Notes: generated from the sequence alone by a model not told the origin. A stretch of DNA of 42,941 nt from Sphingomonas sp. S-NIH.Pt15_0812 (GCF_003951315.1 NZ_QLJH01000027.1:1-42941); one strand, 5' to 3'. Shown: positions 16,904-25,416, numbered from the stretch's first letter. Made by a program: numbers and translations.

Positions 16904-17425
16904 ATGAAGTACAACCTGACGCTCGCCGCAGTCGCCGCGCTCGCTTCGGTCGCTTGCCCCGCCGCCGCCTCGGCTGCCGACTACAAATTCGCCCTGACCG
17001 GTGATTACACCGCCAGCTGGATCCTGTCGGACGCCCCGGAACTGGTAGCCGCATCCGACCAGGGTCTAAGCATCGCCGATGTCACCGGGACCTTCCCAGG
17101 TTCGACCGCGGGCAGCGCCTATCTGGAATTCTTCTCGGCGGGCAATGGCGGCGGCCTGAGCATCTTCGACAACGACTCGCCCGCGCTTCTGGCGAGCCTG
17201 GCGGGCACGCAGCTCTACACCGGGATTTACAACGGGGCGGACTGGAAGCCGACCTGGAAAACCGGCAGCTTCACCATGGCCAGTGGCATCGGCGCGGGTG
17301 CCTATACGCTGACCATCTCGGCGGTGCCGGAGCCGTCGACCTGGGCGCTGGCGATCCTGGGCATGGCGCTGGTCGGCGGCGCGCTGCGCAGCCGCCGGAC
17401 GCGGGTCAGCGTCCGCTACGCCTGA
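16904..17425 (+). CDS. PEPxxWA-CTERM sorting domain protein
   Basis: A 173-residue exported protein with a strong GGAGGAG site before ATG 16904. Residues 1-25 are a signal peptide with an Ala-Ser-Ala-Ala cleavage region. The middle is a beta-rich, Gly/Ser/Thr-rich domain with no recognised family. The C-terminus is a complete sorting signal: 'VPEPSTWA', a hydrophobic helix ('ALAILGMALVGGAL'), then Arg-rich 'RSRRTR'. PEP-CTERM proteins are processed by an exosortase and associated with the surface or exopolysaccharide; no exosortase is in this window. It lies 29 bases after the tolC-like stop and before the ABC exporter, so it is probably co-expressed with the protease secretion system. Confidence 0.92.
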   Translation: MKYNLTLAAVAALASVACPAAASAADYKFALTGDYTASWILSDAPELVAASDQGLSIADVTGTFPGSTAGSAYLEFFSAGNGGGLSIFDNDSPALLASLAGTQLYTGIYNGADWKPTWKTGSFTMASGIGAGAYTLTISAVPEPSTWALAILGMALVGGALRSRRTRVSVRYA

Positions 17426-17440
17426 TCGGCGGACTTCGAT

Positions 17441-17464
17441 CGGGGGCGGCACGCGTCGCCCCCG
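17441..17464 (+). terminator. GC hairpin after the PEP-CTERM gene
   Basis: CGGGGGCG (17441-17448), an 8-base loop, and CGCCCCCG (17457-17464), 16 bases after the PEP-CTERM stop. There is no T-run, so it is more likely a processing or partial-attenuation stem inside the operon than a full terminator. Confidence 0.45.
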
Positions 17465-17502
17465 GCACCCCGGCGGACCGCTCTTTGGATCAGACACGCA
17501 CC

Positions 17503-19266
17503 ATGAATCACGTCCTCGGCCGCAACCATCCGGTCGACTCCGCGCTCGGCGCCGCGCGCCGGCATCTGGTCTATGCCGCGGTCTTCAGCGGGCTGCTCAA
17601 CCTGCTCTATCTCGCCCCGACGATCTTCATGCTCCAGGTCTATGACCGGGTGGTGCCGACGCGGGGAACGACGACGCTCTATGCATTGATCGTGATCCTC
17701 GCCGTGTCGCTGATCGTGCTGTCGCTGCTCGACCTGGCGCGTATGCGCCTGCTGCTGCGCGCCAGCATCCGGCTGGAGAAGCGTGCGGCCGAACCGATCC
17801 TGCACCGCATCCTGGGCGCGACCACCGCCAGTGCGGGCGAGCGGTCCGCCGCGATCCGCAATCTCGACACGCTGCGCAGCGTCATGACCGGCCCGGCGAT
17901 CCTGGCGCTGTTCGACGCGCCCTGGGCCCCCGTCTACATCATCGTCTGCGTCCTGCTGCATCCGGCGCTGGGGGCGTTCGCGCTGTTCGCCTCGCTGCTG
18001 CTCGCCGCGATCGCGCTGGCCAGCGAGCATGCGACCAAGCGCGGCGCGGCCGAGGCGCAGATGCGCGCCGGCATCCAGACCCGCATCCAGGATTATGCGA
18101 TCCAGACCGCCGAGGTCGCCCGCGCGCTGGGGATGCGCCAGGCGGTGGTGCAGGTGCAGTTGCGCGACCGCGCCGACCTGGTCGGACGGCAGGCGCAGCT
18201 CGCCGCGACCTCGGGCGGCTATCTGGCGGTGACCAAGTTCCTGCGCCAGCTCTTCCAGTCGCTGGCGCTGGGCCTGGGCGCGTGGCTGGCGGTGCGGCAG
18301 AGCATCTCCATGGGATCGATCTTCGCCGCCTCCCTGCTGGTCGGGCGGGCGCTGGCCCCGGTCGAGCAGATCCTGGGGTCGTGGAAGAACGTGCTGGCGG
18401 CGCGCAGCGCCTATGCCGGCCTGTCCGACTTCCTGCGCCGGCCCGATGATACCGCGCCGCGCACCGCGCTGCCGACGCCCAGGGGCCATCTGAGCCTGAG
18501 CGGCGTCAGCGTCCAGGCGCCGGGCAGCGACCGGATGCTGCTGCGCGACATTGATTTCACCGCCACGCCGGGCGAGATCGTCGCGCTGGTCGGCCCGAGC
18601 GGGGCCGGCAAGTCGACGCTGCTGCGCGTCATGGCGGGCGCGTTGGCCCCCGACAAGGGCGAGGTTCGGATCGACGGCGCCAGCCTGACCGACTGGGACC
18701 GCGAGGCGCTGGGCCGCGCGGTCGGCTATATGCCGCAGAGCCCGTCGCTCTTCCCCGCGACCGTCAAGACCAACATCTCGCGTTTCGCCGCCGTGCATCT
18801 TGGCGTCGGGCCGGAACTGGACGCGATGGTGGTCGACGCCGCGCAACGCGCCGGCGCGCATGAGGTGATCCAGCATTTCCCGCAAGGCTATGACACGATG
18901 CTGGCGATCCGCGAGGCGGGCGGCCTGTCCGCCGGTCAGCGGCAGCTCGTGTCGCTGGCGCGGGCGCTGTTCGGTCGACCGTCGCTGCTGCTGCTCGACG
19001 AACCCAATGCCCATCTGGATGTGAATGGCGAGGCGATGCTGATGAAGACCCTGGCGGCGCTGCGTGCGCAGGGGACGACGATCATCGTCTCCACCCATCG
19101 CAACAGCCTGCTCCAGGTCGCCGACCGGATGCTGCTGCTGCGGGACGGTGCGATCGAGGCGGTGAATGCCCGGCCGCCGGCGGCGAATGCGGGCGGGGGT
19201 GGGGTGCCCGGCGGGATCGTGTCGAGCCTGTCGCCGGTCGCCGCCTCCGGGGAGGCGCGGGCATGA
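17503..19266 (+). CDS. type I secretion permease/ATPase (PrtD family)
   Basis: A 587-residue ABC exporter combining an N-terminal membrane domain (about 15-310, several helices including 'YAAVFSGLLNLLYLAPTIFM' and 'LYALIVILAVSLIVLSLLDL') and a C-terminal ATPase. Walker A is GPSGAGKST near 364-372, the signature LSAGQRQ near 475, and Walker B 'LLLLDEPNAHLD' near 494-505. There is no N-terminal C39 peptidase, which fits PrtD/AprD-type exporters that move RTX proteases with uncleaved C-terminal signals. A TTG at 17485 is an alternative start; ATG 17503 is preferred. It overlaps the adaptor gene as ATGA. With the adaptor and the tolC-like gene it forms a complete exporter. Confidence 0.94.
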   Translation: MNHVLGRNHPVDSALGAARRHLVYAAVFSGLLNLLYLAPTIFMLQVYDRVVPTRGTTTLYALIVILAVSLIVLSLLDLARMRLLLRASIRLEKRAAEPILHRILGATTASAGERSAAIRNLDTLRSVMTGPAILALFDAPWAPVYIIVCVLLHPALGAFALFASLLLAAIALASEHATKRGAAEAQMRAGIQTRIQDYAIQTAEVARALGMRQAVVQVQLRDRADLVGRQAQLAATSGGYLAVTKFLRQLFQSLALGLGAWLAVRQSISMGSIFAASLLVGRALAPVEQILGSWKNVLAARSAYAGLSDFLRRPDDTAPRTALPTPRGHLSLSGVSVQAPGSDRMLLRDIDFTATPGEIVALVGPSGAGKSTLLRVMAGALAPDKGEVRIDGASLTDWDREALGRAVGYMPQSPSLFPATVKTNISRFAAVHLGVGPELDAMVVDAAQRAGAHEVIQHFPQGYDTMLAIREAGGLSAGQRQLVSLARALFGRPSLLLLDEPNAHLDVNGEAMLMKTLAALRAQGTTIIVSTHRNSLLQVADRMLLLRDGAIEAVNARPPAANAGGGGVPGGIVSSLSPVAASGEARA

Positions 19267-20624
19267 CCGCCGCGACGCTCTCCGCGCCCCAGATGACGCC
19301 GCGGCCGGCGGGCCCCGTCCTGGACGATTCGCCGCGCCGAGCGCTGCTGCTCGGCGGCATCACCGCCTTCCTGTTCTTCGTGGTGCTGGGCGGCTGGGCG
19401 GCGCTGACCCGGCTCGATGCCGCCGCCTTCGGGCAGGGGCAGGTGACGGTCGCCGGCAACCGCCAGCTGGTCCAGAACCGCGCCGGCGGCAATGTCGAGG
19501 CGGTGTTGGTCCATGACGGGCAGTTTGTGAAGGCCGGGCAGGTGCTGCTCCGCCTCTCCGCCGCCGAGGCGGTGGCGACCGAGCGGGCGCTGGCGGCGAC
19601 GGTGATCGACCTGCAAGCACAGCGCGCGCGCCTGGAGGCGGAGCTGGAGGGGCGGCCGATTCGCTGGCCCGCCGAATTCTCCAACGTCGCGTCCGCCGAT
19701 CGTCCGCTGGTCGAGCGCGCCGAGCGGCTGCAACTGGCCCAGGCGCGGGCGCGTCAGGCGCTGCTCGGCGCGACGCGCGGCGTGCTGCGCAAGCAGGAGG
19801 ACCAAGTCGCCCAGCAGGCGCGCGGCTATGCGGCGCAGGTCGATGCGACCTCGGTCGAGCGCGCCTCGCTGCGCGCCCAGCTCGACAGCACGCGGCGGCT
19901 CGCCGAACAGGGCGTCGTCTCGCGCAACAGCGTCCGTGCGCTGGAACGCTCGATCGCCGAGCTGGACGGCAGCAATGCCGATTTTGCCGCCCGCACCGCC
20001 GCGATGCGCGAGCAGATCGCCGGCGCCGAGCAGCAGGTGGCGGAAACCGCGCGCCGGTCGATCGACGATGCCGCGCAGCAATTGCGCGACACCCAGTTCA
20101 AGCTGAACGACGCGCTGCCGCGACTGGCGGCGGCGCGCGACCAGGTGGAACGCACGCTGGTCCGCGCGCCGGTCAGCGGCCGGGTGGTCAATCTGCACCT
20201 CTTCTCGCCGGGCGCGGTGGTGACGCCGGGCCAGCCGATCCTGGAGATCGTGCCCGACCATGTGCCGCTGATCGTCACCGCGCATTTCGCGCCCGACGAC
20301 ATCGACGGCGTCCGCGCCGGTCTGGCGGCGGAGGTGAAGTTCCTGTCGATCCACCAGCGTGACCTGCCGATCCTGACGGGCCGGATCCGCACCGTCTCCG
20401 CCGACAGCCTGCGCGACGAAGCCAGCGGCGCCAGCTACTTCACCGCCGAGATCGTCGTGCCGGACAGCCAGCTCGCCTTGCTGCGCCGGGTCCGGGGCGG
20501 GGATACCGGGGTACGGCCGGGCGTGCCGGTGCAGGTCACGGTGACGCTGCGGCCCCGCACCGCGCTCGATTACCTGCTCGAACCGCTGACCGAGGCGACG
20601 ACCCGCTCCTTCCACGAGCGATAG
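19263..20624 (+). CDS. HlyD-family periplasmic adaptor of the type I secretion system
   Basis: A 453-residue membrane-fusion protein. A short cytoplasmic N-terminus and one membrane helix (about 25-45, 'LLGGITAFLFFVVLGGWAAL') lead to a lipoyl-like half ('NRAGGNVEAVLVHDGQFVKAGQVLLRL'). A long Ala/Arg/Gln-rich coiled coil (about 100-290), the second lipoyl half ('VRAPVSGRVVNLHLFSPGAVVTPGQPILEIVP') and a beta-barrel end complete it. It bridges the inner-membrane ABC exporter and the TolC-like channel. The start ATG overlaps the exporter stop (ATGA), so translation is coupled. A hairpin begins nine bases after its stop. Confidence 0.94.
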   Translation: MTAATLSAPQMTPRPAGPVLDDSPRRALLLGGITAFLFFVVLGGWAALTRLDAAAFGQGQVTVAGNRQLVQNRAGGNVEAVLVHDGQFVKAGQVLLRLSAAEAVATERALAATVIDLQAQRARLEAELEGRPIRWPAEFSNVASADRPLVERAERLQLAQARARQALLGATRGVLRKQEDQVAQQARGYAAQVDATSVERASLRAQLDSTRRLAEQGVVSRNSVRALERSIAELDGSNADFAARTAAMREQIAGAEQQVAETARRSIDDAAQQLRDTQFKLNDALPRLAAARDQVERTLVRAPVSGRVVNLHLFSPGAVVTPGQPILEIVPDHVPLIVTAHFAPDDIDGVRAGLAAEVKFLSIHQRDLPILTGRIRTVSADSLRDEASGASYFTAEIVVPDSQLALLRRVRGGDTGVRPGVPVQVTVTLRPRTALDYLLEPLTEATTRSFHER

Positions 20625-20632
20625 GGTGAGGG

Positions 20633-20664
20633 ACGGGATGGCGTGCACCGAGCGGCCATCCCGT
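20633..20664 (+). terminator. hairpin ending the secretion operon
   Basis: ACGGGATGGC (20633-20642) and GCCATCCCGT (20655-20664) form a perfect 10-base stem with a 12-base loop, directly after the adaptor stop. Only a weak T content follows, so termination may be partial or factor-assisted. The remaining bases up to 20865 hold no supported gene. Confidence 0.6.
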
Positions 20665-20865
20665 TCCGATCGGCCGCTTGCGTCCGTCGCCGCGCGTCGT
20701 CTCTGGCGCCACGACCTACCCGGTGCGCGGCGTGCCTCTTCCTTCAGATCGAATGTATCGATGGTTCCGGATCGACCTCAACGGAGCTCCATCGAAATCG
20801 ATCGCGGCGGCCTCCGAATCGGCTTCCACCCTTGCCGCACCGCCCATGCATGTTAGGGTGGCGTC

Positions 20866-21063
20866 ATGTTGAAGACACGAATGAAGCGGCTGAACATCAG
20901 CCGTGAGCGCGCGGCGGCGCAACTCACGGCGATCGAGACTTCGATAATCGCGCTGGCCGATGAAGATTTGCTTGATTTTGCCGATATCTTTCGGTCCAAG
21001 CCGGATTCGGTGCTTGGCCAATTGGCCTTGGCCGAAATGAAGAAGCGCAATATCAGGCTTTGA
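20866..21063 (+). CDS. small hypothetical protein (65 aa)
   Basis: A 65-residue, highly charged, probably helical cytoplasmic protein ('ISRERAAAQLTAIETSIIALADEDLLDFADIF', ending 'LALAEMKKRNIRL'). The ribosome site is weak. A second ATG six codons in (20881) is an alternative start. It sits between the secretion operon and the mucR-like gene, 41 bases before the latter, and could be co-transcribed with it. No family was recognised. The amino-acid composition is protein-like and the frame has no stop for its length, which is why it is kept. Confidence 0.55.
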   Translation: MLKTRMKRLNISRERAAAQLTAIETSIIALADEDLLDFADIFRSKPDSVLGQLALAEMKKRNIRL

Positions 21064-21104
21064 TCGCGCCGACGACTTTCGCGACGACAACATGAGTATG
21101 ATGC

Positions 21105-21542
21105 ATGAGTGATGAACTGAACGCCGTCGAGCTCGCCACCGAGCTGACCATCGCCTGGCTGGGCAATCCCAACACCCGCACCACGCCGGACGATGTCCCC
21201 GCCTTCCTGCAATCGATGCACGAGGCGGTGTCGAAGCTGGCGACCCCGGTCGAGCCGGTCGCGGAATCGGGCAGCCAGGAGCATGTGCCGGCGGTGAGCG
21301 CCCGCAAGTCGCTGGCCTCGCGCGAGCACATCATCTCGATGATCGACGGCAAGCCGTACAAGACGCTGCGCCGCCATCTGGCGACCCATGGCCTGACCCC
21401 GGACGATTATCGTCAGCGCTATGGCTTGCGCGCCGATTATCCGATGGTCGCGCCCGCCTATAGCGAGAGCCGCAGCGCCATGGCCAAGACCATCGGCCTG
21501 GGCCGCAAGAGCAGCCGGTCCGACGAGGCCGGCGAGGCGTAA
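21105..21542 (+). CDS. Ros/MucR family transcriptional regulator
   Basis: A 145-residue DNA-binding protein. The N-terminal half (about 1-45) matches the MucR oligomerisation region ('ELATELTIAWLGNPN', 'DDVPAFLQSMHEAV'). The C-terminal half carries the prokaryotic zinc-finger fold: 'SMIDGKPYKTLRRHLATHGLTPDDYRQRYGL' spans about 78-108. In Ros the zinc ligands are Cys, Asp, His, His; here the aligned residues are Ser78, Asp81, His91 and His95, so the first ligand is lost. Zinc-independent homologues with Ser at this site are known in rhizobia. MucR proteins bind AT-rich DNA and control exopolysaccharide and surface genes. It lies beside the protease-secretion locus and an AT-rich stretch, both plausible targets (inference). 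Confidence 0.9.
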   Translation: MSDELNAVELATELTIAWLGNPNTRTTPDDVPAFLQSMHEAVSKLATPVEPVAESGSQEHVPAVSARKSLASREHIISMIDGKPYKTLRRHLATHGLTPDDYRQRYGLRADYPMVAPAYSESRSAMAKTIGLGRKSSRSDEAGEA

Positions 21543-21557
21543 GATCGTCGATTTCCT

Positions 21558-21580
21558 GCGGCAGGGCTGATCCCTGCCGC
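21558..21580 (+). terminator. hairpin after the mucR-like gene
   Basis: GCGGCAGGG (21558-21566), loop CTGAT, CCCTGCCGC (21572-21580): a perfect 9-base stem 15 bases after the stop codon. No T-run follows. Confidence 0.6.
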
Positions 21581-22354
21581 GCGGTCGGGAGCGGTCGGAT
21601 GGGAAGCCACCGGCCGCACCGACATGCGGGCACTCGGTCGGCGTCCGCACAGGGCCTTCCCGCCGGTCCGGTTTGACTGCCGGGGGCGGATCGATCCTGT
21701 CGACAGGGGCACCGTGGCCGGGGTGCTTCAGTTCGCGTTGCTATTCCCGCAATGCCGTGTCTCTTCGGTCCGGTTCCGCAATAGTGCCGCATGCCGCGCT
21801 TCGTCGTGGTTCTCTGCGATATTCGGGCGGCCATTCCTGCCTCTGATCGTCTGGCCACCTTCGCCATGCATCTAATCCACCACAATCGGCGACGTGAAGC
21901 GGTCGCCGATCCCGTCGCGTTCGGAGCAACGCCGGACATGACTAGGCTTGGAACGCAGAGGATATAGGACCAGTCCGATGGGGGCAGACGTTCAGCCCCA
22001 ACGCGCCGATGCAAGTCGCTCCGATCGAGATCAACAGGCTGTTCGCCACGGCTCGAACCAATGATCCCACCAGGCACGCCTTTGTCGAGCTGGCAAGCGG
22101 CGCCCGATCGTGAGCAGCGCAGCGGATATGGGCTTGTATCGTCGACGTTGCCTCCAACGTCACTCGTCAAATCGCTACCTGGCACCCGAAGCAGGATCGC
22201 GACGCCGGACCATCGTCCCACCATCCCCTATGCCACAATTCAATATGAACAGCGACATATACGCGGCAACACGGCGAAATTTGCCAATAAATGACCGCTA
22301 CATTCAGGGGGTAAGGATCAATCAAACTTGGTCTGAAATTTTTCGGACAGTAAA
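21581..22354. other. 774-base gene-poor stretch with coding-looking fragments
   Basis: No intact gene is supported. Two short rightward frames read like protein pieces. One starts at ATG 21791 and ends at 21967 (58 codons; 'VVVLCDIRAAIPASDRLATFAMHL'). A different frame opens after a stop at about 21941 and runs to about 22113 ('GQTFSPNAPMQVAPIEINR'). Neither has a good ribosome site or recognised family. They may be remnants of one decayed gene. GC falls toward the right end. A short hairpin (22331-22348) lies just beyond the broken gene's stop. Confidence 0.35.
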
Positions 22355-22915
22355 TCATTCATTCTCGATAATCGGAGGATTCGCGTAAAATGCCTCCGTG
22401 GCAGAGATGGCGATGAATCTTGCGCGATTGATATCGAAATCATGATCCGATTGGATCAGCATGTTGACCGATAGATTTCCCCCGATGCTACTGGTGTCCA
22501 CCCTCAGCCTGCCTGCCTCGGACTTGGAATTTCGAATGGGCATGGTTCCGCCCCGTATTGGGAAACTGGAAAAGGGCAATTGCATCGTTGAAGACGGTTC
22601 CGTGGGGAGCGAGTAGTCGGAGGTCATCATTTGAAGCGTATAATCTCCACATATGTAGAGTATCGAATAGCCATTCGGTTTCCCATCGGGATCGCGTGGA
22701 ACGCCGCGGGGATGCATCGCCGCTTGACTGCAGCCTTCCAGGAAAAGCGTATCGGGGGATACATAGCTGAGGAATCCAGCCTCTGCCGCTGCTTTGCTGA
22801 TTCTTCTATATCTATCAAAAATGGACTGACGATTTTCTATCGAATCGCTGGTTGCAATAGTTGGTCGATTGACGTCCTGTGAAGGTTAATATTTTGGCAA
22901 TTGGCGTGAAGCCAT
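22355..22915 (-). pseudogene. broken gene with an early in-frame stop, hypothetical protein
   Basis: Reading leftward from ATG 22915, one frame continues to the stop at 22355 (187 codons) except for a TAA at codon 10 (22886-22888). After that stop the reading is convincingly protein-like: 'DSIENRQSIFDRYRRISKA', 'EAGFLSYVSPDTLFLEG', 'YSILYICGDYTLQMM', 'FDINRARFIAISATEAF'. No ATG, GTG or TTG occurs in this frame between the TAA and the internal ATG at 22717. Translation from 22717 would give 120 residues without a good ribosome site. The base composition is far more AT-rich than the neighbours, suggesting transferred DNA. I do not recognise the family. Alternatives are a sequencing error at the TAA, a non-standard start, or a genuine 120-residue gene. 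Confidence 0.5.
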
Positions 22916-24042
22916 TTCTGCCTGTGTGCGTTCAATAAAAATTTATTGCTCGAAAAGTTAGGTCATTGTGCGGCTTGAGACAAAAACGATGCATGTGACA
23001 TTGCTGATCCTCCGATTGCGTTAAACCATCCTTCCCTATTCATGCAGTCATACCCCTGACTTGTTCGGCAAAAATATACTATCATTTGCATTTTACATGT
23101 GTAATGGTGCCTGTTGATGCTATGAGGTTGTGTCATACGTTACCTCATTTGCAACCTGTTCGAGCAAAATCACCGGTCAATACATTTCGGATATCAATAC
23201 AATATTGCTACCGTTATGTATTATTTACAGCACACGGATGCCGTTTGCGTAAAGGCTGATCACGCTGCAGGGCTATCTCATGGACTCACAGATGTTGTCC
23301 GATAGTCTACGTCATTTACGGTTCGCGCTGAACCTGCTCGATATATAGATTGCTGGTATGGTGATTCGTCACGTTAAGTGGTGTCAAGCTCTCGGCGGTG
23401 CTCTTCTGGGGCAAGGATGGTCGAGACAGCAGGGGCGGCCGCCAGCCAACCGCTCGTTCGCACCAAGACAGCCAGACTTTTCATCCGTTTCCAGCGACTG
23501 CCATCCCGGTCGATCCCGCCTTATCCAGGCCACGCTCTTCCCATTTCCATGACCGGCCACAATCCGGCGTGCCGGGGACGTGCCGATCGATAGCCGCACG
23601 TTGAACACGATTCCGTCTTCGACATGCTTTCACGCGTCTGCCGCATCCCTCCTGCGCGGCGGGGCGGAGGGCATGTCAGGAATAAAACCTCCGCAATGGA
23701 TGTATCGCCCAAACGCTGTTTCTGTATCACCGGGGGACGGTTCCTTGTCGCGACTTGAGGGCCGACGTGGATATGATCCAGCGCGAAGTGCTGAGGTCTC
23801 GTGGCGCGGCGCTATCACGCCTGCCCGCTAAGCTGTTCGTGAAAAAGGGGTTAGCCGCGCCGTCAGCAACGCGACGACGCGGCCGTGCCGTGCTTGGACC
23901 GGCACCGATCCCGAAAAGGGGGAGGGATCCGGACTTGAACGCGCCACCATCGCTTTGGTTCTCGCCAGACTCCGTTTCGGACCGGTAATGATCCATCGCG
24001 GACCGGAAAGCCTTGGGGACAGGCTGGTCGGCGGAGGGCGGC
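22916..24042. other. 1.1-kb stretch without a supported gene; AT-rich left half
   Basis: Positions 22916-23350 are strongly AT-rich for this genome and contain no long frame in any direction. They hold a palindrome ATGAGGT/ACCTCAT (23122-23128, 23142-23148). From about 23360 GC rises again, but the short frames here (for example 23378-23593 and 23755-23988, rightward) lack ribosome sites and recognisable domains. The promoter of the glycosyltransferase gene at 24043 should lie at the right end. The AT-rich part would suit binding by an H-NS-like or MucR-like protein (inference). Confidence 0.45.
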
Positions 24043-25416
24043 ATGATGGATGCGATCGGTGCGCTTGACCGCGTGCTGCAGGAACTGACGCTGTTCGCCG
24101 CGGTCGGCCTGGCCATGGGCGGCGTGGACGAATTGCTGGTCGATCTGATCGCGCTCTGGCGGTGGTGCGCATCGCCGCCGCCGTCCCCGATCGCGAGCGA
24201 GCGATACGCCTGGGGCCGGATGGCGGTGTTCGTGCCCGCCTGGGAGGAAAGCGAGGTGATCGGCGCGATGCTGACGACCGCGCTGAACCATTATGACCAT
24301 CCCGATTATCGCCTCTATGTCGGGGCCTATCCCAACGACCCGGCGACGATCGCGGCGGTGCGCCGGGTGATGGCGCGGGACGATCGGGTGCGGCTGGCGA
24401 TCAATTCGCGGGATGGCCCGACCACCAAGGCCGATTGCCTCAACATCCTGTGGCACCGCTTGCTCGCCGACGATCGTGAAACCGGGACGTCGACCCGGGC
24501 CGTGGTGCTGCACGATGCCGAGGATGTCGTCCATGCCGATGAGTTGCGGCTGTTCGACGCGCTGATCGAGCATTGGGCCGTGGTGCAACTGCCGGTCGTG
24601 CCGCTGATCCGGCGCGATGCGGGGGTGATGGGGGCGTTGGTCTCCGGAACCTATGCCGATGAATTCGCGGATGCGCATCGCCGGGTGATGCCGGTGCGCA
24701 CCTTTCTGGGGGCGGCGATGCCGCTGGCGGGTACGGGATGCGCGATCGACCCGGCGATGCTGGCCCGGATCGCCGCGGCGCGCGGCGGTGATCCGTTCGA
24801 TCCGGTCAGCCTGGTCGAGGATTACGAACTGGGCCTGCGCATCGCCGAACTGGGCGGGCGCGGATGTTTCGTGCGTCGGCGCGATGCCAGTGGACGGCTG
24901 ATCGCGGTGCGCGCCTACTTCCCGCATCGCGTCGCCGATTCGGTCCGGCAGAAGTCGCGCTGGCTGGCCGGCATCGCCTTTGCCGGCTGGGATCGGACCG
25001 GCTGGGGGCGGGCCCGCGCGATTGGCGAGAACTGGATGCGGATGCGCGACCGTCGCGGGCCGCTCGCCTTGCTCATCCTGCTCGCCAGCTATGTCGCGCT
25101 GCTCGGCTGGGGCGCGCGCTGGTCGCTGGATCATTTGATCGGGCTCGCGGCACCGGCTCTTCCCGACGGGCTGATAGCCGTGCTGGCGGTGAACGGGATG
25201 CTGCTGGGCTGGCGGCTGGTGGTGCGGGCGTGGACGACCGGGCGGGGCTATGGCTGGCGGCAGGCGCTGCTGTCCGCGCCGCGCCTGTTCCTGGGCAATT
25301 ATATCGCGTTGCTCGCCGGGCGGGCAGGGGCCGTGCGCTATGTCGGGATGCTGCGCGGCGCGGCCCCCGCCTGGGGCAAGACCCGGCACGACTTTCCGGC
25401 GGTGGCCGAGCGGTGA
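24043..25416 (+). CDS. NfrB-like family 2 glycosyltransferase, membrane-bound
   Basis: A 457-residue inner-membrane glycosyltransferase. ATG 24043 has GGAGGG five bases upstream. An N-terminal helix (about 13-33) precedes the GT2 domain: 'VFVPAWEESEVIGAML', the 'HDAED' metal site (157-161), 'VEDYELGLR' near 257-265, and the processive-type QxxRW motif (Q303-R306-W307). C-terminal helices follow ('LALLILLASYVALLGWG', 'GLIAVLAVNGMLLGWRLVV'). This resembles NfrB, which in E. coli makes the N4 phage receptor glycan under c-di-GMP control, but it lacks the long C-terminal MshEN region of the 745-residue E. coli protein. It is translationally coupled (GTGA) to the next gene. Confidence 0.85.
   Translation: MMDAIGALDRVLQELTLFAAVGLAMGGVDELLVDLIALWRWCASPPPSPIASERYAWGRMAVFVPAWEESEVIGAMLTTALNHYDHPDYRLYVGAYPNDPATIAAVRRVMARDDRVRLAINSRDGPTTKADCLNILWHRLLADDRETGTSTRAVVLHDAEDVVHADELRLFDALIEHWAVVQLPVVPLIRRDAGVMGALVSGTYADEFADAHRRVMPVRTFLGAAMPLAGTGCAIDPAMLARIAAARGGDPFDPVSLVEDYELGLRIAELGGRGCFVRRRDASGRLIAVRAYFPHRVADSVRQKSRWLAGIAFAGWDRTGWGRARAIGENWMRMRDRRGPLALLILLASYVALLGWGARWSLDHLIGLAAPALPDGLIAVLAVNGMLLGWRLVVRAWTTGRGYGWRQALLSAPRLFLGNYIALLAGRAGAVRYVGMLRGAAPAWGKTRHDFPAVAER

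Noticed and set aside
21331..22224. Leftward 297-codon frame across the end of the mucR-like gene
   Set aside because: It is antisense to the mucR-like gene at one end and compositionally odd (many Arg, Cys, Trp); no domain seen.
23755..23988. Rightward 77-codon frame before the glycosyltransferase; the complementary strand near 23935 resembles a tRNA T-arm (GTTCAAGTCC)
   Set aside because: No acceptor or anticodon stem can be folded around it, and the frame has no ribosome site.
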